64,000 nucleotides of DNA, taken from assembly GCA_030267565.1 (NCBI GenBank), contig BRXU01000006.1, forward strand, positions 2,034,001 to 2,098,000. The letters run 5' to 3'. The notes under the pieces were generated by a model. It ran no database searches and was not told the origin of the DNA. It saw only the letters and a program-made list of their open reading frames with translations. How positions within the stretch are numbered: position 1 is the stretch's first letter; the number at the start of each line of letters is the position of its first letter. This DNA is from Pleodorina starrii. Taxonomy: Eukaryota > Chlorophyta > Chlorophyceae > Chlamydomonadales > Volvocaceae. Positions 31,769-43,822 of this stretch are shown here, piece by piece. The translations under genes were made by a program, and so were the position numbers.

Positions 31769-34700
31769 ATGAGTGCGCTTACGTTAGCCTTTGTAATATT
31801 ATTGGCCATTGTTCCAATTGCCTACTCCCTTCCAAGGATATGGTACGCGCCCAGCGACATTTTCCCTTTCGGTCATAAATGCACAGACCACCCCAAAATC
31901 GCGTATGGCTATGCCCCGCACCATAGATACCCTATCAATGACCCGTAAGTAAGGATTGTATGTTAGCCTTGAAAGTCGGCCGACAAGCTATTCGGCGAGA
32001 AGCTGAACTGTCACACCTATCCCTTAAAAAGGCGTGCAGCTTGCGACGAGCTTTTGCCTTGCGCTCGCAGGGAAATTTCCTTCATATTTTCTAATGCAGC
32101 TAAGTCTACTGCGAGGAGCTTCTGTCCCGGAGCGACGTATAATATTCAGGTAGCGTACCTTCAACTGTTGCGGTTGCCTCGCTGCCGCCGCAGCGATCTA
32201 GGGCAGCCTGGGCAGCTCGTGTTTGCCCAGATAAACGAGTTTCGCCCCGCCAAAAGACGTGCTCTGCGGCCTTTGTGACCCTTTGTGTCGCCTCTCACAC
32301 TTCGCTGCGGGAGGACGGGCGCAACACCCCACAAATCATCTGGCCCGAGAGCGCCTGCATACGGAACCTCGCCATGTCTCCGATCTGTGCCTTCCCTGTA
32401 GAGGCCTTCCGCGAAACCGCGCCCCTTCCTCACCCATTCGCGCCCCGTTGCATGCCTTCCGTAACGAACACACCAGCAGCGTGGCGGGCGTTCCGCTACG
32501 CCGAAGGTCCCACCCGCACAGAGGCGGTTTGGTTTCGGAGGCCGCCAGGTCGCCGCTTCACTTTTGACCGCACCCATCTCAACCGCGCCACACGTCCCCG
32601 CTCCCCGCTTCGCCCCGACCACGCCCCCATGCCCTTCCGCACACCCCACACCGGGGCCGATCTCCACCCGTCCCCTAACCCGCCGTAACACCCATGTCGT
32701 ACATGTCGTGCAGCTGTCCTTCCCCAATGCTCGGCTGGCGCTGTTGTCGGCATCGCTGGGTACCTTCCTGGCGCCACTCTACACAGGCCCGAAATGGTGA
32801 GCGCTGACTGACGAGAAGGGCGAGAAGGGCGAAAAGAAGGAAAGAGAGAGAGAGAGAGGGTGAGAGGGAGAGAGAGAGCACTGGGCATGAAAGGGCCCTG
32901 TGGGCAGTAGTGGCCTCAGCAGCGGGTTGCCCAGCCAGCGGCGAGCGGCCCCCAGGGGGGGAGTCCCTTCTCGGGGGCCTCATTTCAACGGGGGATCCTT
33001 TCTCGTGGGAGAGGGGGGGACTTGGCGCAAGCCGCCCGAACCAGGTTGGACGAGCGAACGGCGGCAGCGGCAGCTGGGGACGAGCAACTGATTCAGAGGC
33101 CGCAGGCGTGCCTTGGGCCGAGCAGCCGTACATGAACCCGGGGGCCGAGCAGCCGTACATGAACCCGGGGGCCGAGCAGCCGCATCAACGGCATGTTGCC
33201 GTACATGTTAACGACGCGCTATGGGACCATCAGCTCTCCGCCGCCGCTGCGGCCCCCCCTTCCCCCCTCCTGTACCGCCGCCTGGCCCCGCCGGTTCATG
33301 GCAGCGACCACGTGTATATGTGTATGTGTATGTGCGGGGAATGGGAGGGGGGAGCGGAGGGCGGACCATACGCGCCCTCCCTCCTGCAGCGCAGCGTCAC
33401 GGTATGTCCACACGTGTATCCACACACACACACACGTGCATTCCCGTGCATCACTCCATCCTTCCCTGTTCCCGCCCTGCGTCCGCTCCTCTCCCGCCCA
33501 CCGCCACCAACCACCAATAATCAACCACCAACCACCACCTGCTCGCAGCCCCAACCGTGTGGATCTGGGCGGCTCCTCCCCGGATAACGTGTCGCGGTCG
33601 TACAGCATCGTGTTCCAGGTACCCTGCAGCGCAGCAGGTGGGGGCTGGGGCCGGGGCCGCGGAGCGGGGTCCGTGCGTGTGGGGTGTGGGTGTGGGTGGG
33701 GTGGGTGGGGTGGGGTGGGTGTGGGTGTGTTTGGGGGGCCGGTTTGGAGAGGACCGCAGCCAGTCAGGCAACGGAGGCGGACGATGTTGGCGCCGGGGGA
33801 TGTCGGGGGTTTCAGGGGTGGCGGCGCTTGGACCCCCCGGGGCGCAGGAAACGTGGGGCGGGTTGTCCTGGCTGAGAGGCGTGGTGCTCCACCAGAGGGG
33901 TGATGTGGGGAGTGGGAGGGTGGGAGCCGGGAAGGGCTGGGGCTGGGGCTGGGGCTGGGGTTCCGCTACCAGGGGCGGGGCTTTGGAGGGGCTTTTGGGG
34001 GCTCCGACGGGCTTTGGAGGGGCATTTGCTGTAGCTGTGGGTCAGTGGGTTGGCTTAAGCCTAGGGGTTCAGGGTAATTAGGGGTTTGGACTCGTTTCGG
34101 TTCGGGAGGATGAGTGCCGTATCGGGCTGGAGCTTGGGGTCATGCCCCAAGCCCCCCCCACACACACACTTAAACACAGATTACGGGGCTCCCTGACCCC
34201 CCACACACTTAAACACAGATTACGGGGCTCCCTGACACCCCCCACACTTACACACAGATTACGGGGCTACCGGTATGGCCGATGGGTCTTGTGGCTTGGG
34301 TCGTGGTGGCTCAGCCTCGGCTGGGGTCACACGGATGGGGCAGTCGGGCAGTTGGGTAGTTAGGCAGTTGGGAAGTTAGGCAGTTGGGCAGTTGGATTCG
34401 GGCCAGCACGGGGACGCCCCGCTCCCTCCTCGCCTGCCTTTGTCCCCTCACTCCTCCCGCCGCGCCTTGGCCCGCCGCGCCGCTGAGCCCCGCGGGCACC
34501 CAACCTTATTAACCCCACTCCACCGATTATGACATCACAACGCCCCCTTCAGCACCCACCTCGCACCGTCCCGCTTCTCCTCCTTTCCCCCTCCCCCTCT
34601 TCATCCTCTTCATCCTCTTCCTCCTTCCCCTCCGCCTGCGGCCACCCACCCAGACCCGGCGCCCGACACCACCACTACCAACAACAACACCAGCAGCAGC

Positions 34701-36804
34701 GGCTCTGACGACGCCGCATCGGACGGCACAGCCGCTGCCGCGGCCCCCACCGCCGCCGCTGCCGTCAAGAGCATTACCTTCAAGGTCACCTCCGCGGCTC
34801 GTATCCCCAACGCGCAGTGGCGGCAGTCCTCTGTGACGATTCCCCTGGAGGCCGACTGCCGGGCACCCGCATGTGCGTGGGGAGGAGTTGGGTTGGGGAG
34901 GGGAGGGTTGGGCTGGGTTGGGAAGGGGAGGGGAGGGGTAACAAAGGAGATATAGTAGCGGAGGGACGGAGACGGCGGCGGGGAGGGGAGGGGAGGCGAG
35001 GGCCCACCGCTGACCCGACCCGACACGACCTGATATGGCTATGAAGCGTGTGGGCGGCGGCCGCGGCGGTGGGGCGCACTTGACCGTAGCTGCGGCGTCG
35101 GAGGGGGGCCGTGAGTGCCCCGGCCATGTGCTGTGGGCCGTGCGTGTTGTCGGGTTGGGTCGGGTCGGGCCGGGCGCGATTCGGGCGGGCGTGAGTCGGA
35201 TCGGGTCCGGGTCGGGTTAGGTCCGGGTGTAGGATGATGGTGGCGGGTGCTGCTGCACCGTAAATATCCCATTCATAAAAAAAGTCAAGTGTGTATGTGT
35301 GTGTGATCCCTCCCCAACCCCTCGGGGCTGGGTCCGGGGCCCGGGTGCAGCCTCTCCCCCTCCCCGTAGGCACCCTTCCACTAACCCGAAGACGCTTAAA
35401 CCCTTAAACCCTAAAACCCTAAAACCCTAAAACCCTCACCCCGCAGGCACCATTCCGCCCCCCACGGCGCCGCCTAGCCCCTTCCCCCCCTACCCCCGCC
35501 CGCCGCCAAGGTCCAAGCAGCCCTCCCGGCAATCGCCCTCCCGCCCGCCCCTCCCGCCCGCGTCGGATGCTTCGGATCCGGATTCACCGGTGCAGGCACA
35601 CGGGGACCAAAGCCAAGCCGTGCCGGGGTTATCCAAATCACCGCCGCCACCGCCACCATCCCGTCCGCCCCCGCCGCTGCCACTCTTGCCTCCGCCGCCG
35701 CCGCCGCCAGCATCGCCACCGCCGCTGCCTCCTGCGCCGTCGCCGCCGCCACCGCCGACACCCATGCCGCCGTCGCCATCGCCAAAGTCGCCGCGGCGTC
35801 CTAACCGACGGATGTCACCGCCGCCGCCGCCGCCCCCGCCGCCGCTGCCGCCGACGTCGCTGCAGCCGTCGCCGCCGTCGCCGCAGTCGCCGCAGTCGCC
35901 CAGGGCACGCCGCCCTCCGTTCCCCCCTCCCAGGCGCCGGGCGCAACCTCCAAAGCTCCCGTCGCCGCCTCCCAAGCGCCTGCCGCGGCCCTCGCCGCCG
36001 CCTCCCAGACTCCCGCCTCCGTCTCCAAAGCCTTCGCCGCCGCCCCCCCGGCCCCCGCCCCCCCAGCCCCCGCCACCGCCTCCGAAGCCCTCTCCCCCTC
36101 CCCCCAGACCCCCACCACCTTCTCCAAAGCCTTCGCCGGCCCCCCGGCCCCCGCCCCCCCAGCCCCCGCCACCGTCTCCGAAACCTTCACCGCGGCCCCC
36201 TCCGCCGCCCCCACCGTCTCACGCACCTTCTCCTTCGCCTCCCTGGCTCCGTCCGCCGTCTCCCAAACCCTCGCCTGCTCCACCCAGACCCCGACCGCCC
36301 TCGCCCAGGCCGTCCCCCCAGCCCCCCCGCCCCCGGCCCTCGCCCAAGCCCCTTCCGCCCTCTCCCCCTCCGCTGCCGCGCTCTCCCAAGCCGCCGCCCT
36401 CCCCCCGGCCTCTCCCACCATCTCCCAGGCCCTCACCCCCCAAACTCCCACCACCGCCTCCCGCACCCCGCTCCTCCTCCTCACCTCTACAACCGTCGGT
36501 ACTGTCCGCGACCAGACCACCCCCCTCGCCCCGCCCACCACGCAAACCGGGCACTCCTCCGCGGAGGCCCTCCCGACCCCCCGCCCCGCCGCCCAGACCC
36601 CCGGCGCGGCCGCCTCGCAACCCGCCCAGACCACCGTCGCCACCGCCGCGACCCCGGCCCTCGCCGCCGCCGCGGCCACCGCCACGGCCCATTCGCAAGC
36701 CTCCGTCGCCGCCTCGGTGGCCCGGAAGGCCTGAGCGCCCGCCGCCGGCGCCGCGGCGGCCCCCCCCAGCCCCCCGGTGGCCTCCTCTGAAGCCGCCGAA
36801 GTGA
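31769..36804 (+). CDS. Secreted hydroxyproline-rich glycoprotein with N-terminal globular domain
   Basis: Six exons: 31769-31944, 32071-32149, 32714-32796, 33549-33637, 34654-34872, 35447-36804; 2004 nt, 667 residues, all phases consistent. Signal peptide MSALTLAFVILLAIVPIAYS. A globular domain of about 200 residues follows, with motifs CPGATYNIQLSFPNARLALL, SASLGTF, KCPNRVDLGGSSPD, then a Thr/Asn/Ser/Ala linker, ITFKVTSA and WRQSSVTIPLEADC. The pattern (PGxxYxIxLxF, SASLGTF, later ITFKVTSA) recalls Reeler-type extracellular domains, but that is a guess. The last exon codes about 450 residues rich in SPPP, PPPP and PSPKSP, the substrate of prolyl hydroxylation and arabinosylation in algal walls, and ends in KPPK. 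Role as a cell-wall or extracellular-matrix structural protein is inferred. The exon 4 end at 33637 was chosen because it fits the phase of exon 5; a donor at 33619 does not. Confidence 0.82.
34163..34270. repeat. Intronic tandem repeat, about 38-42 bp, 3 copies
   Basis: The unit CACTTAAACACAGATTACGG followed by GGCTCCCTGACCCCCCA occurs three times in the intron between exons 4 and 5 of the wall-protein gene. A decamer run (GGCAGTTGGG) follows near 34340-34395. Confidence 0.85.
35398..35436 (-). repeat. Chlamydomonas-type telomeric repeat (TTTTAGGG)n in an intron
   Basis: About 3.5 tandem copies of CCCTAAAA (TTTTAGGG on the minus strand), preceded by CCCTTAAA variants, lie 10 bases before the acceptor CCCCGCAG of the last exon of the wall-protein gene. 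Confidence 0.9.
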
Positions 36805-37636
36805 CCGGATCGGAGGCTTCGGAGCCCGCCCGCAGCCGGGGGTCCGCGGGTGGAGCCGTGGGGAGGGCTGCAGGGCAGGGCAGCCCCCCAAGCAGTCCAG
36901 GCCAAGGCAGGGCAGGCCAGTGGCACAGGGCGTGTGCTGCATACTGGGGCCGGGGCACCGGGGCTGGGGTCAAATGTCTTGGATGTGGGAATCGGCGGGT
37001 TTCGGGGCCCCCACCTTCCCCCACCTTCCGACCCTACCCGGGGCGTACTCGTGGCCTGCTCCTTCCCGGTCCCTGCCATGCCTTCCTCCGGCTATAGGCC
37101 CGGCCGGTTGTGTCGTGTCGTCGAGTCGTGTTGCAAGGGTTCCTGTCGGCCCGGCATGGCCCGGCCCGGCGCGGCGCGGCCCGGTGCGAGAAATTGTAGT
37201 TCGTAAATGGATGAGTTCCGGCTGGCCACCGGCGTTCGGGCGGTCGGTGGTTGGTGGTTGGTGGATGGGTGGGTTGGTGGGTTGCCTGCGCCAGACCCCT
37301 GGATGGCTGCCTCCTCTCGGGCAACGACTTGACCCGGCTGCTTGGCTGCCTGGCTGCTAGGCTGCTTGGGGCGTTATCCACGTACCGTATAGGGGGGGGG
37401 CCGGAGCATTGTTATCACAGGCGCCAACAAACAAACACTCAATGGACGAAAGTAGAAAAGAAACCCACGTAGTGTACTTTCACGGACTACCTACCTGGTC
37501 CCTACCTGGCGCCCCTGTACGATGGGCAGCCCTGCTCCTTTAGCCGTCCACCCAGCCGGGTGACGACCTGATTGCGCCTGGTTGCGCGTGTGCACATGGA
37601 TGGTCGCTCGCTCGCGCGCGGGAGCGTGCCTTGGTG
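36805..37636. other. No supported gene
   Basis: 3' flank of the wall-protein gene, with GT-rich and GGTTGGTGG-type simple sequence near 37240-37280. No further exon is recognised. Confidence 0.45.
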
Positions 37637-37853
37637 TGTGTCTGTGTGTGTGTGTGTCGTTACAGTATCTGACCGGGCCCTGACGCTGGCCAGGGGCTGC
37701 TGACCCAGCCCCGACGGAAAGACCGCCTAAGCACTCTCCCCCTTGCGGTGGGAGAAGGGCGTGAGGGGCCGCTACCCCCTCCTGCTCGACGCAGAGCTGG
37801 CTGCGTCGTACACCCCATATACGGGTGTACGGCGCAGCGGCTCCCCAAAGGCT
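37637..37853 (-). repeat. Dispersed repeat, copy 2, with (CA)n tail
   Basis: Second copy of the 196-base repeat (37658-37853), again preceded on the + strand by (GT)n from 37637. The match to the first copy stops after CCCCAAAGGCT, as expected if the two are differently 5'-truncated copies of one minus-strand element. Confidence 0.75.
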
Positions 37854-40332
37854 GTGTGTGTATGTGCTCGCACATGGCGGGCGGGTTGCGCTCCCCAAGC
37901 GCTCCAAACACGGTAGTGGGACCGGGGGATGGGGTATTCTGCCAAGGGGGGGAGGGGGTGTTCTTCCAGGCCAGCAGTGCAGATGCCGGCCGGAGTGCAG
38001 GTGTGTGTGTGTGTGTGCACGCGCGCAGGATTCGAAAGTGGCGATGGTAGCAGCTACGTGGGTGGGTGGGGCTTGCGTGCAGACACACACGAAGAGTCTG
38101 CAGATTGGATGAGGTTGCGGCTGCGCGTGTGTGTGTGTGTGTGCGCGCGCGTGCGGCCGTGCGACCGTGCGACCGTGCGTTATTTTGCGGCTGTGGAAGG
38201 AGCAGCTCGGGAGAAGGTGCATCTGGATGGGGTGCGGGATGGGGGAGATGGAGGATGGTGCGAGTGCAGCATCAGGCAGCAACTCGACTTTGAGCTCTGT
38301 GTTTTTCTATTTGGAGCTGGTGCGCGGCGCATGTGGATTGGTGTGAGCTCTGGCCCATCTCGATCTACGCAGGTGCACACACCCATCCAATGGAGGGATC
38401 GGGGGACATCTTGAAGACGACAACGACGACGATGACGTCGTTGTGTCCTTATGCGCGTGGGTGCGCATGGCTTGTGCTTGTGTTTGTTTGTCTGTGTATG
38501 TGCTTACGAAGTACTGTACTGCATTATACGGCGTGCACCGGTATTTGGGGCTCATGGATGGCGTGAAGGGCGTGGGGGCGGTCACATGCATTGCTTGATC
38601 GCGTCAAAAACGGGGGGTGGGCGGGGGAGGGGCCATGTCCCCCTGTGTACATACGCGGGTCGGGGGGTCATTCGGGGGCAACTGGCTGGTCTTTGGGTGG
38701 AGACTGGAGAGAGCGCTTTGAATGCGTGTTCAAGGTCAGGGCGCCCTTCGATATTGGCTGGGCGAAGTTAACGGGATTACAGGCGTGGGGGCAGCGCGCA
38801 GAGGTGCGTCAGGCAACCCTTAATGAGCATTCAAGCAAGAGGCAAGACAAGACTTGAAGGCTGCAGCAGCAGCAGCAGCAAATACCGTAGCAGAAGTAGC
38901 AGCAGGAGCAGGAGGAGGAAATGCCTGCTGCTGCTACTCCGTCCGGATGGATGGCGTTGCAAGAGGGTTGATGGCCAGAGGGTTGCTTGCTAACGGGCAT
39001 GTACGACTTACGGGCATAGTACGACGACGGGACGGGGTGAGATCCCCTGGCGGGCGAGAGCGGTTTCGAGCGATTCCGGATTTGGAATGTTGGATGCAGG
39101 TACCGCTTGTGGGGGGACACTTTCCTTGCGCAAGTTGCTGGAACAAGCGACGGATGGCGGCGCCCCCCCCCCCAACTTTCATCGGTCGGCATCGGAGGGC
39201 TCGGGATCCTGCGGTCCTGAAATGGACCACATCCAGATCCCAGGGCGATGCCGGCGTGCATTCGACTGTTGCCCGCTGAGATGGCGGGCGGCCATCAGGC
39301 TCCTCTTGCGTGCGTGTGCGGCTGCCCACACACACACGTGCAATCCAATGTGTGTGATGGGCCCCCGCAGCCAGTTCCCATTTTCTGACTGGGAGTGGAC
39401 ACGCGCATTGGTTTTGTTACACGGCACGTCTGCGGTCTGGTGGTGGTGTGTTACTCGGCGGCGTCGAAAGGGCGCCCCAGCGACCCATGGGTCGGTCGGG
39501 TCGGTTGTCGAACGTGCGCATCCGTGCGGAGGGCAGCATTGGTTATGCGTGCGCGCGCAGGGAGTGCGCGCACGCGCAAGGTTAGGTAAGGTGTAGCTGG
39601 TAATGTAGGCGTCAGGTTGTCAATTTGTTGGTTAGTCGGTTAGTGGCGGTTTGACGGTACGGCGCATCCTCGCGCGCCTCCTCCTCCTCACCCCAAGCCG
39701 GTGTCCACAGGTTGCGCGCGTGCTTGCGTCCTTTCCACAGCTCGTGGAGAGAGGTGGTGGTGGTGGTGGTGGTGGTTGGTTTCTGGTAGTAGTACTTGTC
39801 AACAGTAGACTCCAGGCCCCCGGAGGGGTAGAGCCGGCGGGCCATCCGGCCTGGCACTGCCGAAAGACTCTTCGCCAGTGGGTCCTCTACCCGGACCAGA
39901 CACAGCACGAGCTACTACCCGGTACCCGCCCAGGAACGACCGAGCCTCGCGGGAACAGACCGTAAGCCGCAGCAACGGGGGTTTGGCCTCTAGACTTCCC
40001 ATACTGCTGCAAACTGCTGGCTGACAGACCCACAACTACCGTAGGCCCGTTCGCTGGCCGGACAGTGACCCGCGGGCAGCAACCAGGGAAGGCATGTGCC
40101 CAGCGAGCCCCAAGCAAAAGGAGACGGAGCCTGCTTCTTACGCCTCAGCCAGTAGGGGCCCCTGCGGGACGCAAACCAGCTCCCCCTCTGTTCCTCGCAA
40201 AATTGGGTGGTGTGGGCCAACAGGGTCCCACCCTTTCCGCGGGAGGCCCGGGACCCCGAACCCCTCCAGGCGACTCCAAACGTCGACCCCCGGCCCGGAG
40301 TATCCTGGTGTGATGTACACACACGCAGACAT
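37854..40332. other. No supported gene
   Basis: Contains (GT)n runs near 37998-38020 and 38125-38145, a (GCA)n-rich patch at 38863-38930, and a (GGT)n patch near 39750-39775. Open frames are short and unlike known proteins. Confidence 0.45.
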
Positions 40333-40337
40333 TTACA
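40333..40337 (-). terminator. TGTAA polyadenylation signal of the IMP-family gene
   Basis: TGTAA on the minus strand (TTACA on +), about 295 bases downstream of the stop at 40632. Distance and orientation fit a volvocine 3' UTR. Confidence 0.45.
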
Positions 40338-40631
40338 TACCGGTACACGCACACCCCATGACGTCCGCTGGATCCTCGGCGCCTGCTGCAAACCCACCCC
40401 CTGACACACGCCGAAAAGGCGCCATGGCCCTAAACAGCAACCGCAGGTAGATCACCCCTCCCTCCCTCCCAGGTCAGCGCCACTCTTCCAACGCTTCCTC
40501 TGCTCTCGCGCTCACGCGCACCCACGCTCACCCAGCGACTGCAAGCTGCTGGAAACCGTGTACACCCCACCACCCCCCAACTATCTTAACACCAAGCCCC
40601 TCCCCTCCCTCACTCCAGCCCACCCACCCAC

Positions 40632-43600
40632 TCACTCTCTCCCGCCCGCCGCCTCCCCCACCGCTGCCTCCCCCTCCCCCGCCTTGTCGCGCAGCGACGC
40701 CCCCGCGCCCGCCCCCAGCGGCCCCACCTCCCCGCTCCCAAGCTTACACCCCCCCAGCACCGCCGCCACCGCGCCCGCCAACTCCCCCGTGCCAGCCGCG
40801 AGCACACGCCGCGACATGACGTGCCAGGGCCCGCCCGCCGGGTCGCGCACGGCGCCGCCCGCCTCCGAAACCATCAGCGCGCCCGCCGCCGCGTCCCAGC
40901 AGCCGCCGAACCCGATCTCGAAGAAGGCGTCCAGGCGGCCCAGTGCCACGGAGCACAGCCCCAGGGCGCATGAGCCCATGCAGCGCAGGGAGCGGGCGCG
41001 GGCGGTGAGGGAGCGCATGCGGCCGAACATGGCGTCCAGGGTATCCTCCTCGCGGGAGGTGCCCACCTGGGGGGGGAGGGGGATTATAAGGAAATACCGC
41101 AGCGGAGACGGCAAGGGGGAGGGGGTGGGTTCCAAGTTAGCGGCCCAAGTCCGTCCTTCGTTGGAACACGCCAGGAGGGGCCGGGGCGGGGCGGGGCGGG
41201 TCGGGGTGCTGGATGGAGGTACAGGGAGGTAACAAAGCTGAAACCGTAGCGAGGTGCAGGGAGAGGGGGAGGAGGGAGGGTTAAGCATGTGGCCGCCCGC
41301 ATGTGAGCGCCCCTGCGCGAGAGTGAGAGTGCGTTGGCCGACGGACATCCCGCCTGCGCGGCCCGCTGCTGTGCCCCCCTCTCCCCCTCCCCTCCGCCCG
41401 CGTCCTGCCGCCCTCCCATACCCTGTGTTCCGCGCCTCGCCTCCAAACCTTACTCGCTTTCGGGTCGGAAATCCCCTCATTCCTCTGGCGTTGCTTGCCG
41501 CCGCCCCTCATCCCCCGCCCCTCCCCGCCTCTCCCTCTCCGCCCCACCCGCCTCCCCTTCATCCCTTGCCCCGCCCCGCCCCGCCTCCCGCCCCGCCTCC
41601 CACCTCCGTGCCCAGCACCGCCCCCGCCAGCTGCGTCTGTCGCGACGCCTCCAGCCTCTCCCCGTTGAGGAACGCCCCGCCTCCCTCCGCCGCCACAAAC
41701 AGCTCCCCCAGCACCGGGTTGTGAACCACACCCACCACCACCACCCCGCCAATCGCTAGGCCGATGCTGGGGCGGGAGGGCGGCGGGTGAGGGAGGGGGG
41801 TTGGGGGCGGGAAAGGGAGGGAGAGGGAGGGGGGAAGGGGGGGAAAGGGGAAGGTAAGTCGTCTGTGAGGAGCAAGGGGTAGACCAGGTAGCAAGGGGTA
41901 GACCAGGTAGAACCAGGAGGGGGCAGGTGGAGGCGGAGGTGGTGGTGGGTGAACGGGGCTGGAGGTGGAGGTGGAGGTAAGGGCAGGTGGGCCCGGGACA
42001 AGGCAGAGCGCGAGCAAGTGGGGGCACGAGCAGGCGGGGCGAGGGGTGGAGAGGGAGGCTTGGGGAGGGGGGCGCTGCTTGGGCGGCGCCCACAGCCGTG
42101 ACCCAGTTGCTTGACGACTGCCGGTGACTCCATCACCCGTTCTTTACTTTCGCTGTTCCCTCACATCACTCACCCTTGCTGTCCCAAAAGTCATTTCGAA
42201 GAGGAGGTAATCGCCTCGCTCGCTCACTCGGATTCCGCCTCCCGCCCTCCCGCCCGCCCCTCGCTGCCCTCCTCACTCAATCCCGCCATCCCATCCCATC
42301 CCATTCAAGCGCAGCCTGCAAACCTCTCAGCACCCAGACAACCAGGCAGGCTGGCAGCCGGTCTCGAGCTCTCTACCCTACCCCAACCCACCCTACCCTA
42401 CCTAAACCCCACCCTATCCTACCCTACCTGGTGCACACGAACGGAAACCCGTGGACGAAGTTGGTCGTACCTGGTGCACAACGGAAATACGGCATACCGC
42501 TGGTCAATGACTTGAGGTGCATGATGGCGCCCAAGCTTGTTACTACTTGGAGGGATTGGGGGCCTTTCAGAGGTGCGTTGTTTTTTAACGAATGAGGGGT
42601 TTGTCCGGTAGGGTTAGGGGTAGGGGTGTGTGTGTGTGTTACGCACAAACAGCCACACAGTCCTAGTCCGTTCCTTTCCTCGCTCTCCTCTCCTCTCCGT
42701 TGCATCCTCCGCCCCCCCCCCCCATAGGCCCACCCTCACACCCAGCTAAGCACGGAATCGACCGCATCCACGCGCTCATCCCCCCTACCACCGAGCCAAC
42801 CACCAAGCCACCAAGCCAGCCACCCACCATCGAGCGGATCCACCATCCAGGTGGGGGAGTCGCTCAGGCCGCACGCATTGTCAGCGGCCGCCGGATCCGG
42901 ATTCGCGGAGGAGGAAGCGGCGGCCGCGGCTGCTGCCGCGGAGGAGGACTCCTCTCCAATGAATCGGTGGTCGGGGAAGGAGCGCCGGATACGGCTGAAA
43001 ATGAGGTCCTAGGATGGGGCGGAGCGAGCGGGAAGGAAGGAGGGAGATCGGGGGTGGGGGAGCAAGGGAGGACGCAAGGCGGAAGGGGCCAAGTGGGGCC
43101 CCAGGGGATGAGCGGGGTGCAGCGGGCAGCGGGAAGGGAGGCCGGGGGGGGGGGTTGGCGCATGCCCCACAGCTGGAGATCTCGATGTATGTGGCGTGTA
43201 CGGGATTGGACGAGCTTGATTCGCGTGCGGTGCAGTGCGGCGCTGCCCCCAGGTGCAGCGACGGCTACTGCTGGTGGCTGCGAAGGAAGGCATGCTGGTG
43301 TCCTCACGGTTCTTGTGTAGCTGGTGGGCGCGGGCGGCGATCATCTGGCACGCGGCTGGATGTCGTTTCGGGGTTGGGACGTCTGAGGTGACTTGTCGCG
43401 TGAGCGCGGTCGCCGGCTGGCCCACGGGTCCACCACCCACGGTGGCCTGAACGGTGGTTTGACCTTCCCTGATGCATCAATAATTGCGCGTCACTTCACA
43501 GAGTAGCTGATTATTGTTTGGGTCTTGACGCGCGTTAGGAATGGAGGTTGTCCCGAAGGGAGGGGGGCCGCTTCAGCTCGGAGTAAGTCCCTTCTTCCCA

Positions 43601-43822
43601 CAAGGCCCCACATCCTTAGCGTAGCCCTTGTACCTCGGCAGCTTTATCCGTAGCCGTGACCAGGTCCGCATGATTCAGCTTTTCTGCGACCTGTTTGTTC
43701 GTAGAAGGCTGTTTGAAGGCATGTCTAATGATTTCACCAGCTTTCAAGGCAGCATCAACCGCTACGCTAATGTAATCTGCATATTTGTGATCTAAAAGTG
43801 GGGAGGGGACAGATTGGGCCAT
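40632..43822 (-). CDS. Inositol monophosphatase-family phosphatase
   Basis: Mg-dependent phosphatase; in plants this family includes inositol-1-phosphatase / L-galactose-1-phosphate phosphatase (VTC4), so inositol recycling or ascorbate synthesis is the likely role. Five minus-strand exons: 43822-43634, 43008-42828, 42470-42428, 41766-41604, 41066-40632; 1011 nt, 336 residues. Metal-site motifs are all present: IGEES, DPLDG/TTNFVHG (split by the intron ending at 42471), and WDAAAGALMVSEAGG. VVGVVHNPVLGELFVA, GTEVGTSREEDTLDAM and IGFGGCWD also fit. The N-terminus (MAQSVPSPLL) shows no clear transit peptide. An Ala/Ser-rich insert of about 20 residues follows IGEES in exon 2, and the C-terminus has a Gly/Ala/Glu-rich tail beyond the usual family length. 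Exon 3 is only 43 nt. Confidence 0.92.

Noticed and set aside
35567..37024. Other long frames over the Pro-rich exon (Arg/His-rich on +, Ala/Gly-rich on -)
   Set aside because: CCG/CCC-rich DNA is open in several frames. The SPPP frame is the one in phase with the signal peptide and globular-domain exons.
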